64,000 nucleotides of DNA from Arabidopsis thaliana (lineage: Eukaryota > Streptophyta > Magnoliopsida > Brassicales > Brassicaceae). The translations under genes were made by a program, and so were the position numbers. The first letter of the stretch is position 1; each line of letters starts with the position of its first letter. Below, in pieces: positions 37,011 to 48,345 of this stretch. A model generated the notes under the pieces. The model searched no databases. It saw only the letters and a list, made by a program, of their open reading frames with translations, and had not been told where the DNA came from. The stretch is taken from contig NC_003076.8 of assembly GCF_000001735.4 (NCBI RefSeq), forward strand, positions 2,356,001-2,420,000. The letters run 5' to 3'.

Positions 37011-40000
37011 TTAACCTGCTTCTTTCGATGATGGTTTAGCTATGGTTTTTGTTCTTGGTTTGGATGTTGGTTTATTTATCGGTTTGGTTATTGGTTTAGT
37101 AGATGGGTTGGCTGTTGATTTAGATGTCGGTTTAGGTGTTGGTTTAACTGTTGGTTTTGTTGATGGTTTAGATGTTGGTTTCGATGATGGTTTAGATGCT
37201 GATACAGTTGATGGTTTAGATGTCGGTTTAGATGATGGTTTAGACGTCGATTTAGTTGATGGTTTAGATATCGGTTTAGATGATGGTTTAGATGTCGGTT
37301 TAGATGATGGTTTAGATTTCGGTTTAGTTGATGGTTTAGATGTCGATTTAGATGATGGTTTAGACGTTGATTTAGTTGATGGTTTAGATATCGGTTTAGA
37401 TGATGGTTTAGATGTCGGTTTAGATGATGGTTTAGATTTCGGTTTAGTTGATGATGGATTAGTTGTAGGTTTATTTGATGTTTTCGTAGGCACTGGTTTA
37501 TCTTGGGAAATACCTCCACCCGGAAAACTTCCACCTGATGCATCTCCACTAGGTATAGGTTCATTTGGTGTAGGTCCACCCGGTGCAAGTCCATTCATTG
37601 CATCTCCATCCGGTGAAGGCCCACTTAGTGAAGGCCTGCTCGGTATACGTAGTTTTGGTATAAGTCCTCTAAGTATACGTCCTCTCGGTATTAGTCCTCT
37701 CGGTATAAGTCCACCCAATATTGAACCATCCAAGGCAGATGCATCTGATGCTGATCCATCTAATGCAGGCCCACTCGGTATAAGTCCACTAAGTATTGAT
37801 CCACCTGTTGCTGGTGCATCCGATGAAGGTCCACTTGGAAAACTACCACCTGATTTATCTCCACCAGGTAAAGGTTCATCTGGTGAAGGTCCACTCGTTG
37901 AATCTCCACCAAGTGAAGGTCCACTTGGTGTGGACCCACTTGGTGCAGGCAGTCTTGGTATAAGTCCTCTTGGAAAAAGTCCTCTTCGTATACGTCCTCT
38001 CGGTATAAGTCCTTTCGGTAAAATTCCATCCAATATCGATCCATCAAGTGCACTTGCATCTGATGGAGGTCCACCTGATGAACCTGCATCTGCTGAAGGT
38101 TCACCCGATGTAGGCATATTTGGTATAAGTCCACCAATCATAGATCCACCTGTTGAAGGTGCATCCGATGGAGATCCACCCGAAAAACTTTCACTTGATA
38201 TATCTCCACTAGGTAAAGGTCCATCTGGTGTAAGTCTACTCGGTGCTGGTCCACCCGGTGTTGGTCCAGTCATTGCATCTCCACCTGGTGAAGGTCCACG
38301 CGATGCAGGCCCACTTGGTGCAGGAAGTCTCGGTATAAGTCCTCTCAATATTCGTCGTCTCGGTATAAGTCCTTCTGGTATAAGTCCACCCAATATCGAT
38401 TTGCCTGTTGCAGGTACATCTATTGGAGGTCCACCTGATGAAGGTGCATCTGATGGAGGTCCACCCGATGTAGGCCCATTTGGTATAAGTCCACCAATCA
38501 TAGATCCACCTGGTGAAAGTGAATCCGATGGAGATCCAGCAGGAAAACTTCCACTTGATATATCTCCACTAAGTAAAGGTCCATCTTGTGTAAGTCCACT
38601 CGGTGTTGGTCCAGTCATTGCATCTCCACCTGGTGAAGGTCCACTCGATGCAGGCCCACTTGGTGCAGGAAGTCTCGGTATAAGTCCTCTCAATATTCGT
38701 CGTCTCAGTATAAGTCCTTTTGGTATAAGTCCATCCAGTATTGATTCGCCCGTTGCAGGTACATCTATTGGAGGTCCACCTGATGAAGGTGCATCTGATG
38801 GAGGTCCACCCGATGTAGGCCCATTTGGTATAAGTCCACCAATCATAGATCCACCTGGTGAAGATGCATCCGATGGAGATCCACCCGGAAAATTTCCACT
38901 TGATATATCTCCACTAGGTAAATGTCCATCTGGTGTAAGTCCACTCGGTGTTGGTCCTCCCGGTGTTGGTCCAGTCATTGCATCTCCACCTGGTGAAGGT
39001 CCACTTGATGCAGGCCCACTTGGTGCAGGAAGTCTCGGTATAAGTCCTCTCAATATTCGTCGTCTCGGTATAAGTCCTTTTGGTATAAGTCCACCCAATA
39101 TCGATTTGCCCGTTGCAGGTACATCTATTGGAGGTCCACTTGATGAAGGTGCATCTGATGGAGGTCCACCCGATGTAGGCCCATTTGGTATAAGTCCATC
39201 AATCATAGATCCACCTGGTGAAGGTGCATTCGATGGAGATCCACCTGGAAAACTTCCACTTGATATATCTCCAGTAGGTAAAGGTCCATCTGGTGTAAGT
39301 CCACCCGGTGCTGGTCCACCCGGTGATGGTCCAGTCATTGCATCTCCACCTGGTGAAAGTCCACTCGATGCAGGCCCACTTGGTGCAGGAAGTCTCGGTA
39401 TAAGTCCTTTTGGTATAAGTCCACCCAATATCGATTGGCCCGTTGCAGGTACATCTTTTGGAGGTCCACCTGGTGAAGGTGCATCTAATGGGGGTCCACT
39501 CGTTGTAGGCCCATTCGATATGCCCGTTGTAGGTGCATCTGATGGAGATGCACTCGAAAAACTTCCACTTGATATATCTCTACCAGGTAAAGGTCCATCT
39601 GATGTAGGTCCACCCGGTGCTGGTCTACCCGGTGCTGCTCCACCTGGTGTTGATCTATCCAATGTAGGTGCATCTGATAGAGGTGCATCAGGTGAAGGTG
39701 CATCTGATGGATGTCCACCCGATGTAGGTCCATTCGACATATGTCTACTAAGCATAGATCCACCTGTTGTAGGTGCATCTGATGGAGGTCCACCAGATGA
39801 AGGTGCATCCAATGGAGGTCCACCCGATACAGATTCATTTGGTGGAGATCCACTTTGTGCAAGCCCACTCGGTATAGATCCACCTATTGTAGATGCATCT
39901 GATGGTGATCCATTTGGTGCAGGTTCACCTGATGAAGATCCATCTAACGAAAATGCATCCGGTGAAGGTGCATCTGGTGAAAGTCCACCTTGTTCAGATG

Positions 40001-41181
40001 TATCTTGCAAAGGTCCATCCAGTGCAGGTGCATCCATTGGATGTTCACTCGATAATGGTGCATCTACTCCAAGTTCTCCCGATACATTTCTTTCAAATGT
40101 ATTTCCATCCGATAAATCTTCACCGGATGCATTCTCACCCGATGTAGCTGCACTAGTTACATTACCATCTGGTAAAGATCCATTTGATATATCTCCACCC
40201 ATTGTAGCTCTACTCGATGTATCCCCCCTTGGTAAAACTTCATCCGATGCATATTCATCCGGTATCAGTCCAGGAATTTTCGAAAAGTCTTTCCCTTTAG
40301 TAAAACTACAGACAATTGAATACATGTAGTTATAGAAAGAATGGATGAATTAATCTTGAAAGTTTGGTCGATACTGTTTCATAGTGTCTGATATTGATTA
40401 TACTACGTTTAAAAGGTAAACGATCCTTTTTAATTATGGTCGAACTAACGATCATGAGTTTTTACTGATGAACCATTAAACTACCAAGTAAATTGTTCAA
40501 ACGGAACACTGATAAATGTTATATGAATGCTTTATTTGGTCCAAATTATTTCTCCAAAGACATAATCAGTTTTTTTTTTCTTGCTTTGTTTTGCTTTGTT
40601 TTGTTTTTTGGTAAAGGAAGACGACCTGTTGCACATGTAGTTCACGTATTCTATGACTACGCTCCCGCCTGATATATATTCATAAATAGAGTCACAAATC
40701 ATGAATTGTAGACGTTAATTAATTTGTCTATGCTCTCACATACGGTATTTAGTTTGAAGTTATACAGGTATAATAAAACGGTAAAAATTCAGATATTTGT
40801 CGTCACCAAGATAACCCCAAATGCTAGATCAACGCCTAAATGCGCAAACAGATTAATATAGAAAGTGAATGTTTTGTAGGTTAGTGTTACTTACTTATAG
40901 AGCCAAGTTAAGATGGTGAGAGCCGTCAGACCGGAGGTACCTCCAGCCATTAAACTTAAAGCAAGAACGGTGGCGGTAATACCCGCTGGTACGAGAACAG
41001 GGCTGAATACAAGGAAGAGCGGCATGGAGGCGGCTAACGCCATGGCTGTGCCAACTAGTGATAAACCGGCCAGCAACAAGAGGAATACTGCGGCTGTAGA
41101 GGCAAAAAACGCTATCAAAACACCCTTAATCGTCGGCTTTGGAGATCGTAATCTCTCGCGTTTTTTCTTGCGAAACAACAT
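37011..41181 (-). CDS. Giant oleosin-type Gly/Pro/Ser-rich protein (two exons)
   Basis: Exon 1 (40895-41181) encodes a basic head MLFRKKKRERLRSPKP and the oleosin hairpin with knot PLFLVFSPVLVP. Its phase-2 donor (aa|gtaagt) fits an acceptor at 40306. Exon 2 (37011-40305) then reads NFTKGKDFSKIPGLIP, aligning with KKRTGRDLPKIPGL of GRP19. The joined protein is 1193 residues. Exon 2 consists of a long Gly/Pro/Ser/Asp region with a higher-order repeat of about 115-120 residues (GGLIPNGPTSGGPPSDAP and GLIPRLPAPSG segments), then a KPSSKPTSKP region. The reference annotation, as I recall it, splits this into AT5G07571 (oleosin) and AT5G07570 (glycine/proline-rich). The 589 bp intron is the longest of the cluster. 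Splicing is inferred, not shown. Confidence 0.75.
37090..37480 (-). repeat. KPSSKPTSKP tandem repeats
   Basis: Twelve-base units (plus strand gatgatggttta and variants) form a larger repeat of about 123 bp that occurs twice nearly identically (about 37220-37330 and 37345-37455). Confidence 0.8.
38200..39480 (-). repeat. Higher-order repeats of about 345-360 bp in giant exon 2
   Basis: The landmark cctctcaatattcgtcgtct recurs at 38341, 38686 and 39046, giving periods of 345 and 360 bp; a shorter fourth unit follows at about 39390. Lengths are multiples of 15 bp and of three. Copies differ by scattered substitutions and 15 bp steps. Confidence 0.85.
40306..40894 (-). other. Inferred intron of the giant oleosin gene
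   Basis: The region between the oleosin exon donor (gtaagtaac) and the proposed acceptor (tctgtag) is AT-rich with no coding potential. It also has a tttttttttcttgc-type pyrimidine tract (on the plus strand near 40571-40585). Confidence 0.6.
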
Positions 41182-41280
41182 TTTTAATGGCCAGAAAATA
41201 TTCCTTGTTTTATCGGATGGTTATGTTGTGGGATTTCATGAATTAGGAGAGTGGATTTTATGAATAGATCTAGAGAGGTA

Positions 41281-41353
41281 TGGTCTACGTGCACGGCACG
41301 TGCTTTACCTCATGCGTAACGATGCAAGTGACTGTTGAGCTCTACGTTACCTC
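41281..41353 (-). promoter_or_regulatory. Shared oleosin-GRP promoter block (long form)
   Basis: Reads ggtctacgtgcacggcac, then catgcgtaacgatgcaagtg, then gagctctacgttacctcaatg. It is very close to the GRP20 block. Confidence 0.6.
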
Positions 41354-43725
41354 AATGCCTCTTCTCCTCTCTTTTTTCTGTTTCCCTAGCTAATTTTGTT
41401 GGTTTACCACATTTTTTCGTCCTCTATTCCTTGTTTCCTCGCTTTCTTGTAAAATAGTTGTAGGTATTTTGGTTTATATTGGGATATTGTTTGTGTAGGT
41501 TGGTTTGACTAATCTAGTTTTCATTATAATATGATTGAATTATAAGTTATAACCAAAATCATTTTGATTCGGATTGACTAGACTTTTTTTCAAAAAAAAA
41601 TTAGTTAGATCTTGGTGTGGTTTTGATAGAGTTTGTTTACGTTGCGTATTCTTACATGTGTTAAATTTCCATGGTAAAATGAATAAGTATTGTAGCTAAC
41701 TTTGAACTGTTATAAGGACCTAATTAAGGTACATAAATTGTTAGTCAGTTTCAAGTTAGGTTTAGTAAGTGTTAACAAACAGTTTTAAAGTCGAGTTCTC
41801 TCAAACTTCTTTTTTTTGATAAAAACTGCTCTCAAACTTATGGCGATCAGAATCATCAATTAGACCAAAGAGAAGAATTTTCGTTATCCGATTTCCAAAT
41901 ACAAGAAATTCATCAAACTTACACAAACAAAGTAACTAAAGCAATGCATTTAATATTGTTATTAAAGGTTCAGTAGCTGTAGTAGTATGTGCGAGATGAG
42001 TCACTTGATACAATTCAATTCATACTGAATAATGTTGGTGGTTGAAATAGAACAGTCTCTTCTGTTTGATGTTTCCGATCTTTTGTTTATTAGTACAAAA
42101 ACAAAAAAAAAAATACTTCGTTTGCTATGTATATCAAAATCCTTAAATAATTTATTTTCTTACGCATAGATTATGGATGGATCATATTTTTCTGATAGGA
42201 GGAAAGTTCACAATTTTGAATTTTCACAACTGTTAGCTGAATGCAAAATACAGGTGAAATGTTCGCCGGTAAACTTTTTATCTGAAACTAGTTAAAACTA
42301 ACAGACTCGGTAAGCATAAAAGTGATTAGCATATCATTGACAACCAATAATGGATGATGGCGCAAAGACATCCAAGTTAATCATAATCTATGTTCACATT
42401 ATTATAGAGATTACTATTATTATTTTGGACAAATCTATGTTCATATTATTATTTATGCAAAAAGAGGGTGGATTAGGTTTAACTGTTGTGGAGCCCTAAA
42501 AATTAATTAAGAATCCAAAAAATCAAGTTGCTTCAAATCATTTCCCACCAGGAGAGGCCTACCAGGAATACAACTTGATTGAGCTGTCTTTCCTCTTTTA
42601 AAATTTATCCATTAGGAAGCTTTTCATATAATTTTTTTTTTTTTTTTGGGTATGAAAATAGAAAAGTCTTTTGAGATTAGTATCCAAAAAAAACAACGAT
42701 TATTTAATCGGACGTTGTTTGATCAGAAATGGTTTACGAGAAAGTCGGCATATTATTCGATTTTTCATTATTTTCTCGATACATTTTTTTCATTCGAGTC
42801 TAATTCACGTATGTTAAAAAGTTATTTGATGTACAAATAATCCAGATTATTCGACCTAGTCGTATCAGAGTTTCGAGATAAAGTTGTAAAGTTGGTTAGA
42901 AATCCTTATGATATCAATAGATCAAATAACCCTAGTTAAAGCATCAAAAAATCAAATCCACCTACGTAAATGCTTAGAGTTACACTCAAATTTTGATTTT
43001 TTAATGACATCTCTTCATATGCAGAGATTGTTTTTATGTGGAAACACATAGACTAAATGGCTTATCTTTAAATAGAAAGTAAAAGAGTGGAAGTGAAAGA
43101 AAGAAAGAAAAAAAAAAACCAATTTATTTGTCATTTATTATTCTACAGAATGGCAGAATGACTATGTAAAAATTTGATTCTGTGAAATTTCGTCATTATG
43201 CATAATACCAATAATTATAAATAGCGAATAAAAACAAAAACAATAATGGGATGTTTAGCAAAAAAGAAATAAAAAAGCAGTGCCGTTGAGAATCAAATGG
43301 TTTTTAGTAGTCAGCATCAAAGGTAAAAGACAAGTTGAGCATAAATCATATGAGAAGATTCATCGTTAGAACCAAAATGTAAAAAAGAAAGAAAAAAGCT
43401 TAGCTTTTGATTACAGTTTTGTGCAGTGTGAAGTGTCACATCACACAACAACTTGGGTGAAGGAAGGTCCTTTCAAAAAGTTGGACGTTGTCTTCATAAA
43501 TTTGTATTAATTGATCACAGACTCATGACCCCATCTCTAAAACCACTAAGAGAGCGACAAAACCATAGCTTTTTTTTTGTGTCCCTACCCCATCCATGGC
43601 TGCTAAAATCTTGTGATTACCTTCTTGTCTCCTTCCTCTTCTCTTTCCCTCTTTTATATAAGAACCAAAACATCCACAGCTTTTGTTCCATCATCACTTG
43701 CAGATTCTTTCTCTCTTTCGTAAAA
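41354..43725. other. Right border of the main cluster and ERF106 upstream region
   Basis: No convincing gene in 2.4 kb. The first 300 bp still resemble the GRP20 upstream flank (for example gtaggtattttggtttat at both places). The rest is AT-rich with short low-quality open frames. A TATA-like tttatata lies near 43663, about 60 bp before the ERF106 start. Confidence 0.5.
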
Positions 43726-44349
43726 ATGGCGAGTTTTGAGGAAAGCTCTGATTTGGAAGCTATACAGAGCCATCTCTTAGAAGACTTGTTGGTTTGTGAT
43801 GGTTTCATGGGAGATTTTGACTTCGATGCTTCTTTTGTCTCAGGACTTTGGTGTATAGAACCACACGTTCCTAAACAAGAACCTGATTCTCCAGTTCTTG
43901 ATCCGGATTCTTTCGTCAACGAGTTCTTGCAAGTGGAAGGGGAATCATCATCATCATCATCACCAGAGCTGAATTCATCGTCATCAACATATGAGACTGA
44001 TCAGAGTGTGAAAAAGGCAGAGAGGTTCGAAGAAGAAGTAGATGCTAGACATTACCGAGGAGTGAGGCGAAGGCCGTGGGGGAAATTTGCAGCAGAGATT
44101 CGAGATCCAGCAAAGAAAGGATCAAGAATCTGGCTAGGAACATTTGAGAGTGATGTTGATGCTGCAAGAGCCTATGACTGTGCAGCTTTCAAGCTCCGGG
44201 GAAGAAAAGCCGTGCTCAACTTCCCTCTTGACGCCGGGAAATATGAAGCTCCAGCGAATTCAGGAAGGAAAAGGAAGAGAAGTGATGTGCATGAAGAGCT
44301 TCAAAGAACTCAGAGCAATTCATCTTCATCTTCCTGTGATGCATTTTAG
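43726..44349 (+). CDS. ERF106: AP2/ERF transcription factor, group IX
   Basis: An intronless gene of 207 residues. The single AP2 domain (about residues 106-164) starts [19 protein letters not shown] and ends GRKAVLNFP; Ala and Asp at the DNA-contacting key positions ([21 protein letters not shown]) are those of the ERF subfamily, which binds GCC boxes. The N-terminal half is acidic with [15 protein letters not shown], a likely activation region of group IX, and serine runs. A short basic GRKRKRS stretch after the domain may be a nuclear localisation signal. The start gives MASFEES; the frame is open upstream, but that region contains the TATA box. I recognise it as AT5G07580. Confidence 0.95.
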   Translation: MASFEESSDLEAIQSHLLEDLLVCDGFMGDFDFDASFVSGLWCIEPHVPKQEPDSPVLDPDSFVNEFLQVEGESSSSSSPELNSSSSTYETDQSVKKAERFEEEVDARHYRGVRRRPWGKFAAEIRDPAKKGSRIWLGTFESDVDAARAYDCAAFKLRGRKAVLNFPLDAGKYEAPANSGRKRKRSDVHEELQRTQSNSSSSSCDAF

Positions 44350-45711
44350 CATATTAAGAGTGTGAGCAGTTTCCTTAAGTTGTATAAAGTAATTGTACAG
44401 AGGAAACGAATTGTGTAGGTTTAGTGTGCTTGCAAGTTGCAACAAATGTGTATGGATGTTCTGTTTCTTCATGTCCCTAAGATTTAGAAACATCTTCTTA
44501 TTTCCAAGAAAGTTATTCAGTTTCCAGGTCTCTAAACAACCTAACTAGTTATTAGATGTTGTAATCCATTAGTCAATGGTTTATGAAACAATCAAGTTCT
44601 CAATCTCACACATAGAAACTTCACTAAAACAGCTACAAAAAGTGAGTGTACCAAGAGGAGAAGGGGAAGTGAATCAAGATGAGCAAGTTACATGAATGTA
44701 GCAGGCTAGCAGCAATGTTTGTCTTCATAGGTTAGGTACAAGTCAACACTCAGTGATAAAGGAACTGGACCACAAGCTACAGAGACTTGAAAGAGAGATG
44801 CACAACTTGCAAATGCAGAATAAACAAGTCAACACTCAGTGATAAAGGAACTGGACCACAAGCTACAGAGACTTGAAAGAGAGATGCACAACTTGCAAAT
44901 GCAGAATAAACAGAGCAGAGATATTTAGTTAAATATCTACTTCTCTCTGTTTACTAAATGGTTGAGTATTAATAACACTGAAACCAGGATACCATTTCCT
45001 AATCTCTGTCTGGTTTCCTAGTTTCAGTGGTATTTTTCCGGTCTAGACCCTTGCTGGGTGGACGAATCCTAGGCCAAAATGGGATCTATATATTTTTGAA
45101 GTGAGATATCTTATAACATCCATAGTGAGCTAACCTGGTTTGGTTTTAGATTGAAGAGACTTTCTTCAAGGGTTGACTGAGTTGTCAATGCAAGGCCCAC
45201 CATATTGGACCTATTGGTCACCACTGCAAGAGTAAACTTGTAAAACAGTTACAAACAATGGCATATACCAGCATATCCCATTAGTACATGGAAAAGGCAG
45301 AACAAGTCACTCTTCTCTAATCAATCATTCTCCATAGTTCCAACGAAATACTTGAAGAAACTCAATCATATCTATCTCACTTTTGACAAGCATAACACTT
45401 CTTTAGTCTGAATACTTTTCATGTTACTACAACATAATGGATGCATCATTATTCATTACCTTCCAACACAGAGTTTTGGTGGATGCCTTTATCTGTTGAG
45501 TCCGCCATCGACCAACATCAAGCAGGAGCCTATTTCCTGAAATGAGAACTTTAGTTTGTTGGGTCAAGGACTCAACGGTTACTCAAGAAAGCTTCTTTAT
45601 ACATTGAAAAATGTTTTTAACATTCACTAGTAAATGTCGCGGAAAAAAACACTCCTAAAATTGAAAGACAAACAAGGCTGAAACTTTTACAAAGAACCAC
45701 ATAAGTAATCT
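44350..45711. other. Spacer between ERF106 and the WD40 gene
   Basis: It holds both convergent 3' regions. Inside are an 86 bp tandem duplication (44738-44909), a small inverted repeat (44971-44988 with 45017-45034) and a short possible exon relic near 45480-45540. Confidence 0.5.
44738..44909 (+). repeat. 86 bp direct tandem duplication with coiled-coil coding potential
   Basis: Two virtually identical copies (44738-44823, 44824-44909). One frame of each reads IKELDHKLQRLEREMHNLQ, a heptad-like charged helix, then a stop. It looks like a fragment of a coiled-coil gene duplicated very recently. I cannot name the source. Confidence 0.8.
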
Positions 45712-47731
45712 TCAGTCATCAGAACTGTAGTCGCTGGACTCAGGCAGAGACGGGACCGTGGCACAACAGAACGCATCTTTGTCTTTGAGAAGGAGACAGC
45801 TTCCATCAATGTTCCATTTGAGGTCCGATATGGAGAAGCCCGGAAGGGGATTGCATACACAGAAAGCACCCGAGGGAGTCCACATGTAAAGGTGAGAGCT
45901 TCCAGTGCACAGGAGGAGGCGTGTGCAGGTTGGGTCCCACACAGCTGCTCGGATGGGTTCCTTCTGGACCAGGATGGCTGCAACCTCGAGGAGGCGCATG
46001 TCCCATATCCACAGAGCAGTGGGCATACTGTCGTTTCGTGTGCATATGTACTGGCTGTCTTTGCTCCAAGCTAGAAGGCCTGCGAATATTTCAAAAGAGT
46101 TTAGCTTTGGAAGTTAAAAACAAGAAGGAAATTTCGAATATCCGATTGCAGTTTCCAAGGTTGCATTTGGTCGCAGAAGAAAGAGCTTACCGACTCCTTG
46201 TTTTGGGTTAGGCTTGTCCGCAGGAGGTTTCTGGAAAGGAAAAGCTACCGGTAATTCCATGACTTCATACCTGACACTTATATAGCCTTCTGAAGCATCT
46301 GCACATAGAACCACAGAAGAAAACAAGATAAGGTTACAAACAAGAAGAATGGTACGGAAGTTTTCGCTATCAGAAAGTTTTGGAATCGTTGTTACCATAA
46401 TTGCTTGGCATAAAGTTTTCATCCAACGATAACTCAGACATATCAAGCTGTAATGGTTCATCGATTTCCTAGAAAAATCATGTCCACTAGGTTAAATACA
46501 CGCCTAAATCAGGCTGTTACCAACCTTATTGTCAAAGAATGGAAGTGGATTTACCTTGAAAATAGCCGCAGAACAGGGCGCACGAACCGTTGATAGGTGT
46601 AAGAACTCAGCGAATGTTTTCCAAGTAAGGTGATTCAGGACCCGCAACATTTGATCATAGCTACCAATGGCAAGAAACTGACCACACGGAGACCAGGAAA
46701 CAGTCTTGACACCAAGTCCACATTCATATGCCTGGTACTTAAACAGACACCTACCATCTGGAGAATAAATTAGAACCTGCCCAAAAGGTACAAATTTTAG
46801 AGATATCTCCAACAAACCAAACATAACAAAATTCCAATAACTATCTAAAAATAGCATCAATACCAAAACGATACATACCTTATATTCAAGAGGCGAATCC
46901 CACACTACAATAGAACTATCATCAGGTGACCACTCAAGATCAGCCAAGTCCAAGGTATCAACAGCAAAGCTACCCATTATCTCCCATGATTGACAAGACA
47001 AAAGGTTAACATAATCCTTACAGTCACGCCGTGTACATATAGCCGCAAACTTCCCATCTTGATTGAATGAAACTCCCTTGGAACCATGCTTTGGCCACTG
47101 AACATGAACACACGCCGTGTTTAAAAGAGACCAAACCGTTAACCGCAGCTGAAACTCTGACGTAGTGAGTATATGACGGCTATCTGGACTCCACCTAGCG
47201 TATGAAATACCAGCAGGACCTTCATCAATCTTGCAAGTCCATTCTGGTTGAGTCAAAGACCAAGCTTGAATCATCGGTTTTTTATAAAGACCACAAAGAA
47301 TGTACTCTGAATCAAGAGCCCATTCTATGTAGCTTATTTTATCTAAGCAAGAAAACAATTGCACAACCTGCATTCACATCCATAACATTGAAGATTAGTA
47401 CATAGAAAGAAAAAAAAACTTCAACGACATTTATCATCTCTAAGGTTAAAAGTTCCAAAATTTAGCAAACCCAAGTTAGTATAATCCAATTTAAGCACAC
47501 GATCTAGTTGCATTTGAACATTAGAAGAAGTAAGATCCAAAAATCTCCTAGCTGAAATTGCCATTCTAATCAAGGGTTTAGGTGGATAAATTACTAAATC
47601 GAGCTTGCTTATACCTGAAACGAAAACGTATCACGGATCACGAGACGATAATCATTGGCGACGGCGACGTAACGAGAGTTTGGGGAGAAACAACAAGGAC
47701 CTGTTTGCTTGTAAGCCTCCGTGAATTCCAT
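45712..47731 (-). CDS. WD40-repeat protein, WRAP73/WDR8-like
   Basis: WDR8/WRAP73 proteins act with spindle and microtubule-organising factors in animals and fungi; the plant role is not established. Six minus-strand exons (47615-47731, 46879-47367, 46555-46776, 46396-46468, 46191-46298, 45712-46079) join in frame to give 458 residues, the normal family length. WD-type blades are visible in order: FSPNSRYVAVAND, YIEWALDSEYIL, ARWSPDSRHIL, DLEWSPDDSSIVVWD, SWSPCGQFLAIGSYDQMLRVL and, near the C-terminus, TALWIWDMRLL and AAVWDPTCTRLLLCTGSSHLYMW. The C-terminus is acidic (SSDYSSDD). The start MEFTEAYKQTGPCCFSP matches the conserved family start. I recognise it as AT5G07590. Confidence 0.92.
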
Positions 47732-48177
47732 ATTTGAGTATGTGCAACGAGATTCTCAGAAGAGAAGAATCAATGCCTATGATCTATGATAATCTAAGCT
47801 CCTGGATTCACTGTGATACGAGACTGCGAGAAGCCATGGATATCGACTTTTTCGAGAGAAAATTTTCAAAATTGAAATGAAAGAGAGATTGTGAGTCGGG
47901 TCGGGTTTGTATTGGGTGGGCCAGTTACGGGGATGGATTTCAGATTGATAATGGGCCTGAGGCCTATTATTCATTAACTCGTTTGTTGCTGGAATGACAA
48001 TAATAGCCTTATTTAACAAACACCTTCACATAGACGAAATCATGATCACCTAAAAATCGACCATATTTTGATGTTCACGTACGTAAATGCACATTCATCT
48101 TAATCACGTGAAAGATGTTTTTCCAACTGATACAATAGAGTTGTTGTATTTTTAGATCAGACAGACTTTCACTATAA
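47732..48177. other. WD40 gene promoter side
   Basis: It should contain the leader and promoter of the minus-strand WD40 gene. No other feature is seen. Confidence 0.45.
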
Positions 48178-48345
48178 GCAGATTCAACATTACATATAAA
48201 CATAAGACGTTTAATTGTAATTTTTTTACTAAAAAAATTTGATCATAGAATTTTGAATTACTCATAAACATGAAACGTTGAATTTTGAAGCTGCTACATG
48301 TTGGAACAGCTCGACCAATGTCGTTCACCTCGGGGGGGTTTTAAG
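48178..48345 (-). pseudogene. Relic of an oleosin-GRP gene 3' end
   Basis: cagattcaacattacatata and the following bases match the GRP17 3' flank at 26545 almost perfectly. ctacatgttggaacagctcg followed by accaatgtcgttcacct matches the phrase that sits just past the GRP14, GRP18 and GRP17 stop codons. Here it lies about 310 bp beyond the nearest GRP stop codon (48652), so the original gene end seems displaced or partly deleted. Confidence 0.6.

Noticed and set aside
35722-37014. A 430-codon plus-strand Phe/Gly/Asp-rich frame
   Set aside because: This is the antisense of the KPxSKP repeats. No known family and no promoter or splice evidence.
37042-40329. A 1095-codon open frame on the plus strand opposite the giant oleosin exon
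   Set aside because: It is a by-product of the repeat composition, which lacks stops on both strands. It has no splice logic or family match, while the minus frame continues the oleosin gene in phase.
42646-42840. Frame MGMKIEKSFEISIQ in an AT-rich spacer; I considered an organelle-DNA insertion
   Set aside because: I could not match it with confidence to a plastid or mitochondrial gene, and the start is a non-ATG or weak context. Left unassigned.
43453-43725. Upstream extension of the ERF106 frame by 91 codons
   Set aside because: It contains the TATA box and pyrimidine-rich leader; the AP2 family member I know begins MASFEES.
44971-45034. Small inverted repeat (arms aataacactgaaaccagg), considered as a microRNA precursor
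   Set aside because: Arms of only 18 nt with mismatches and a short loop; no reason to prefer a microRNA over chance or an element remnant.
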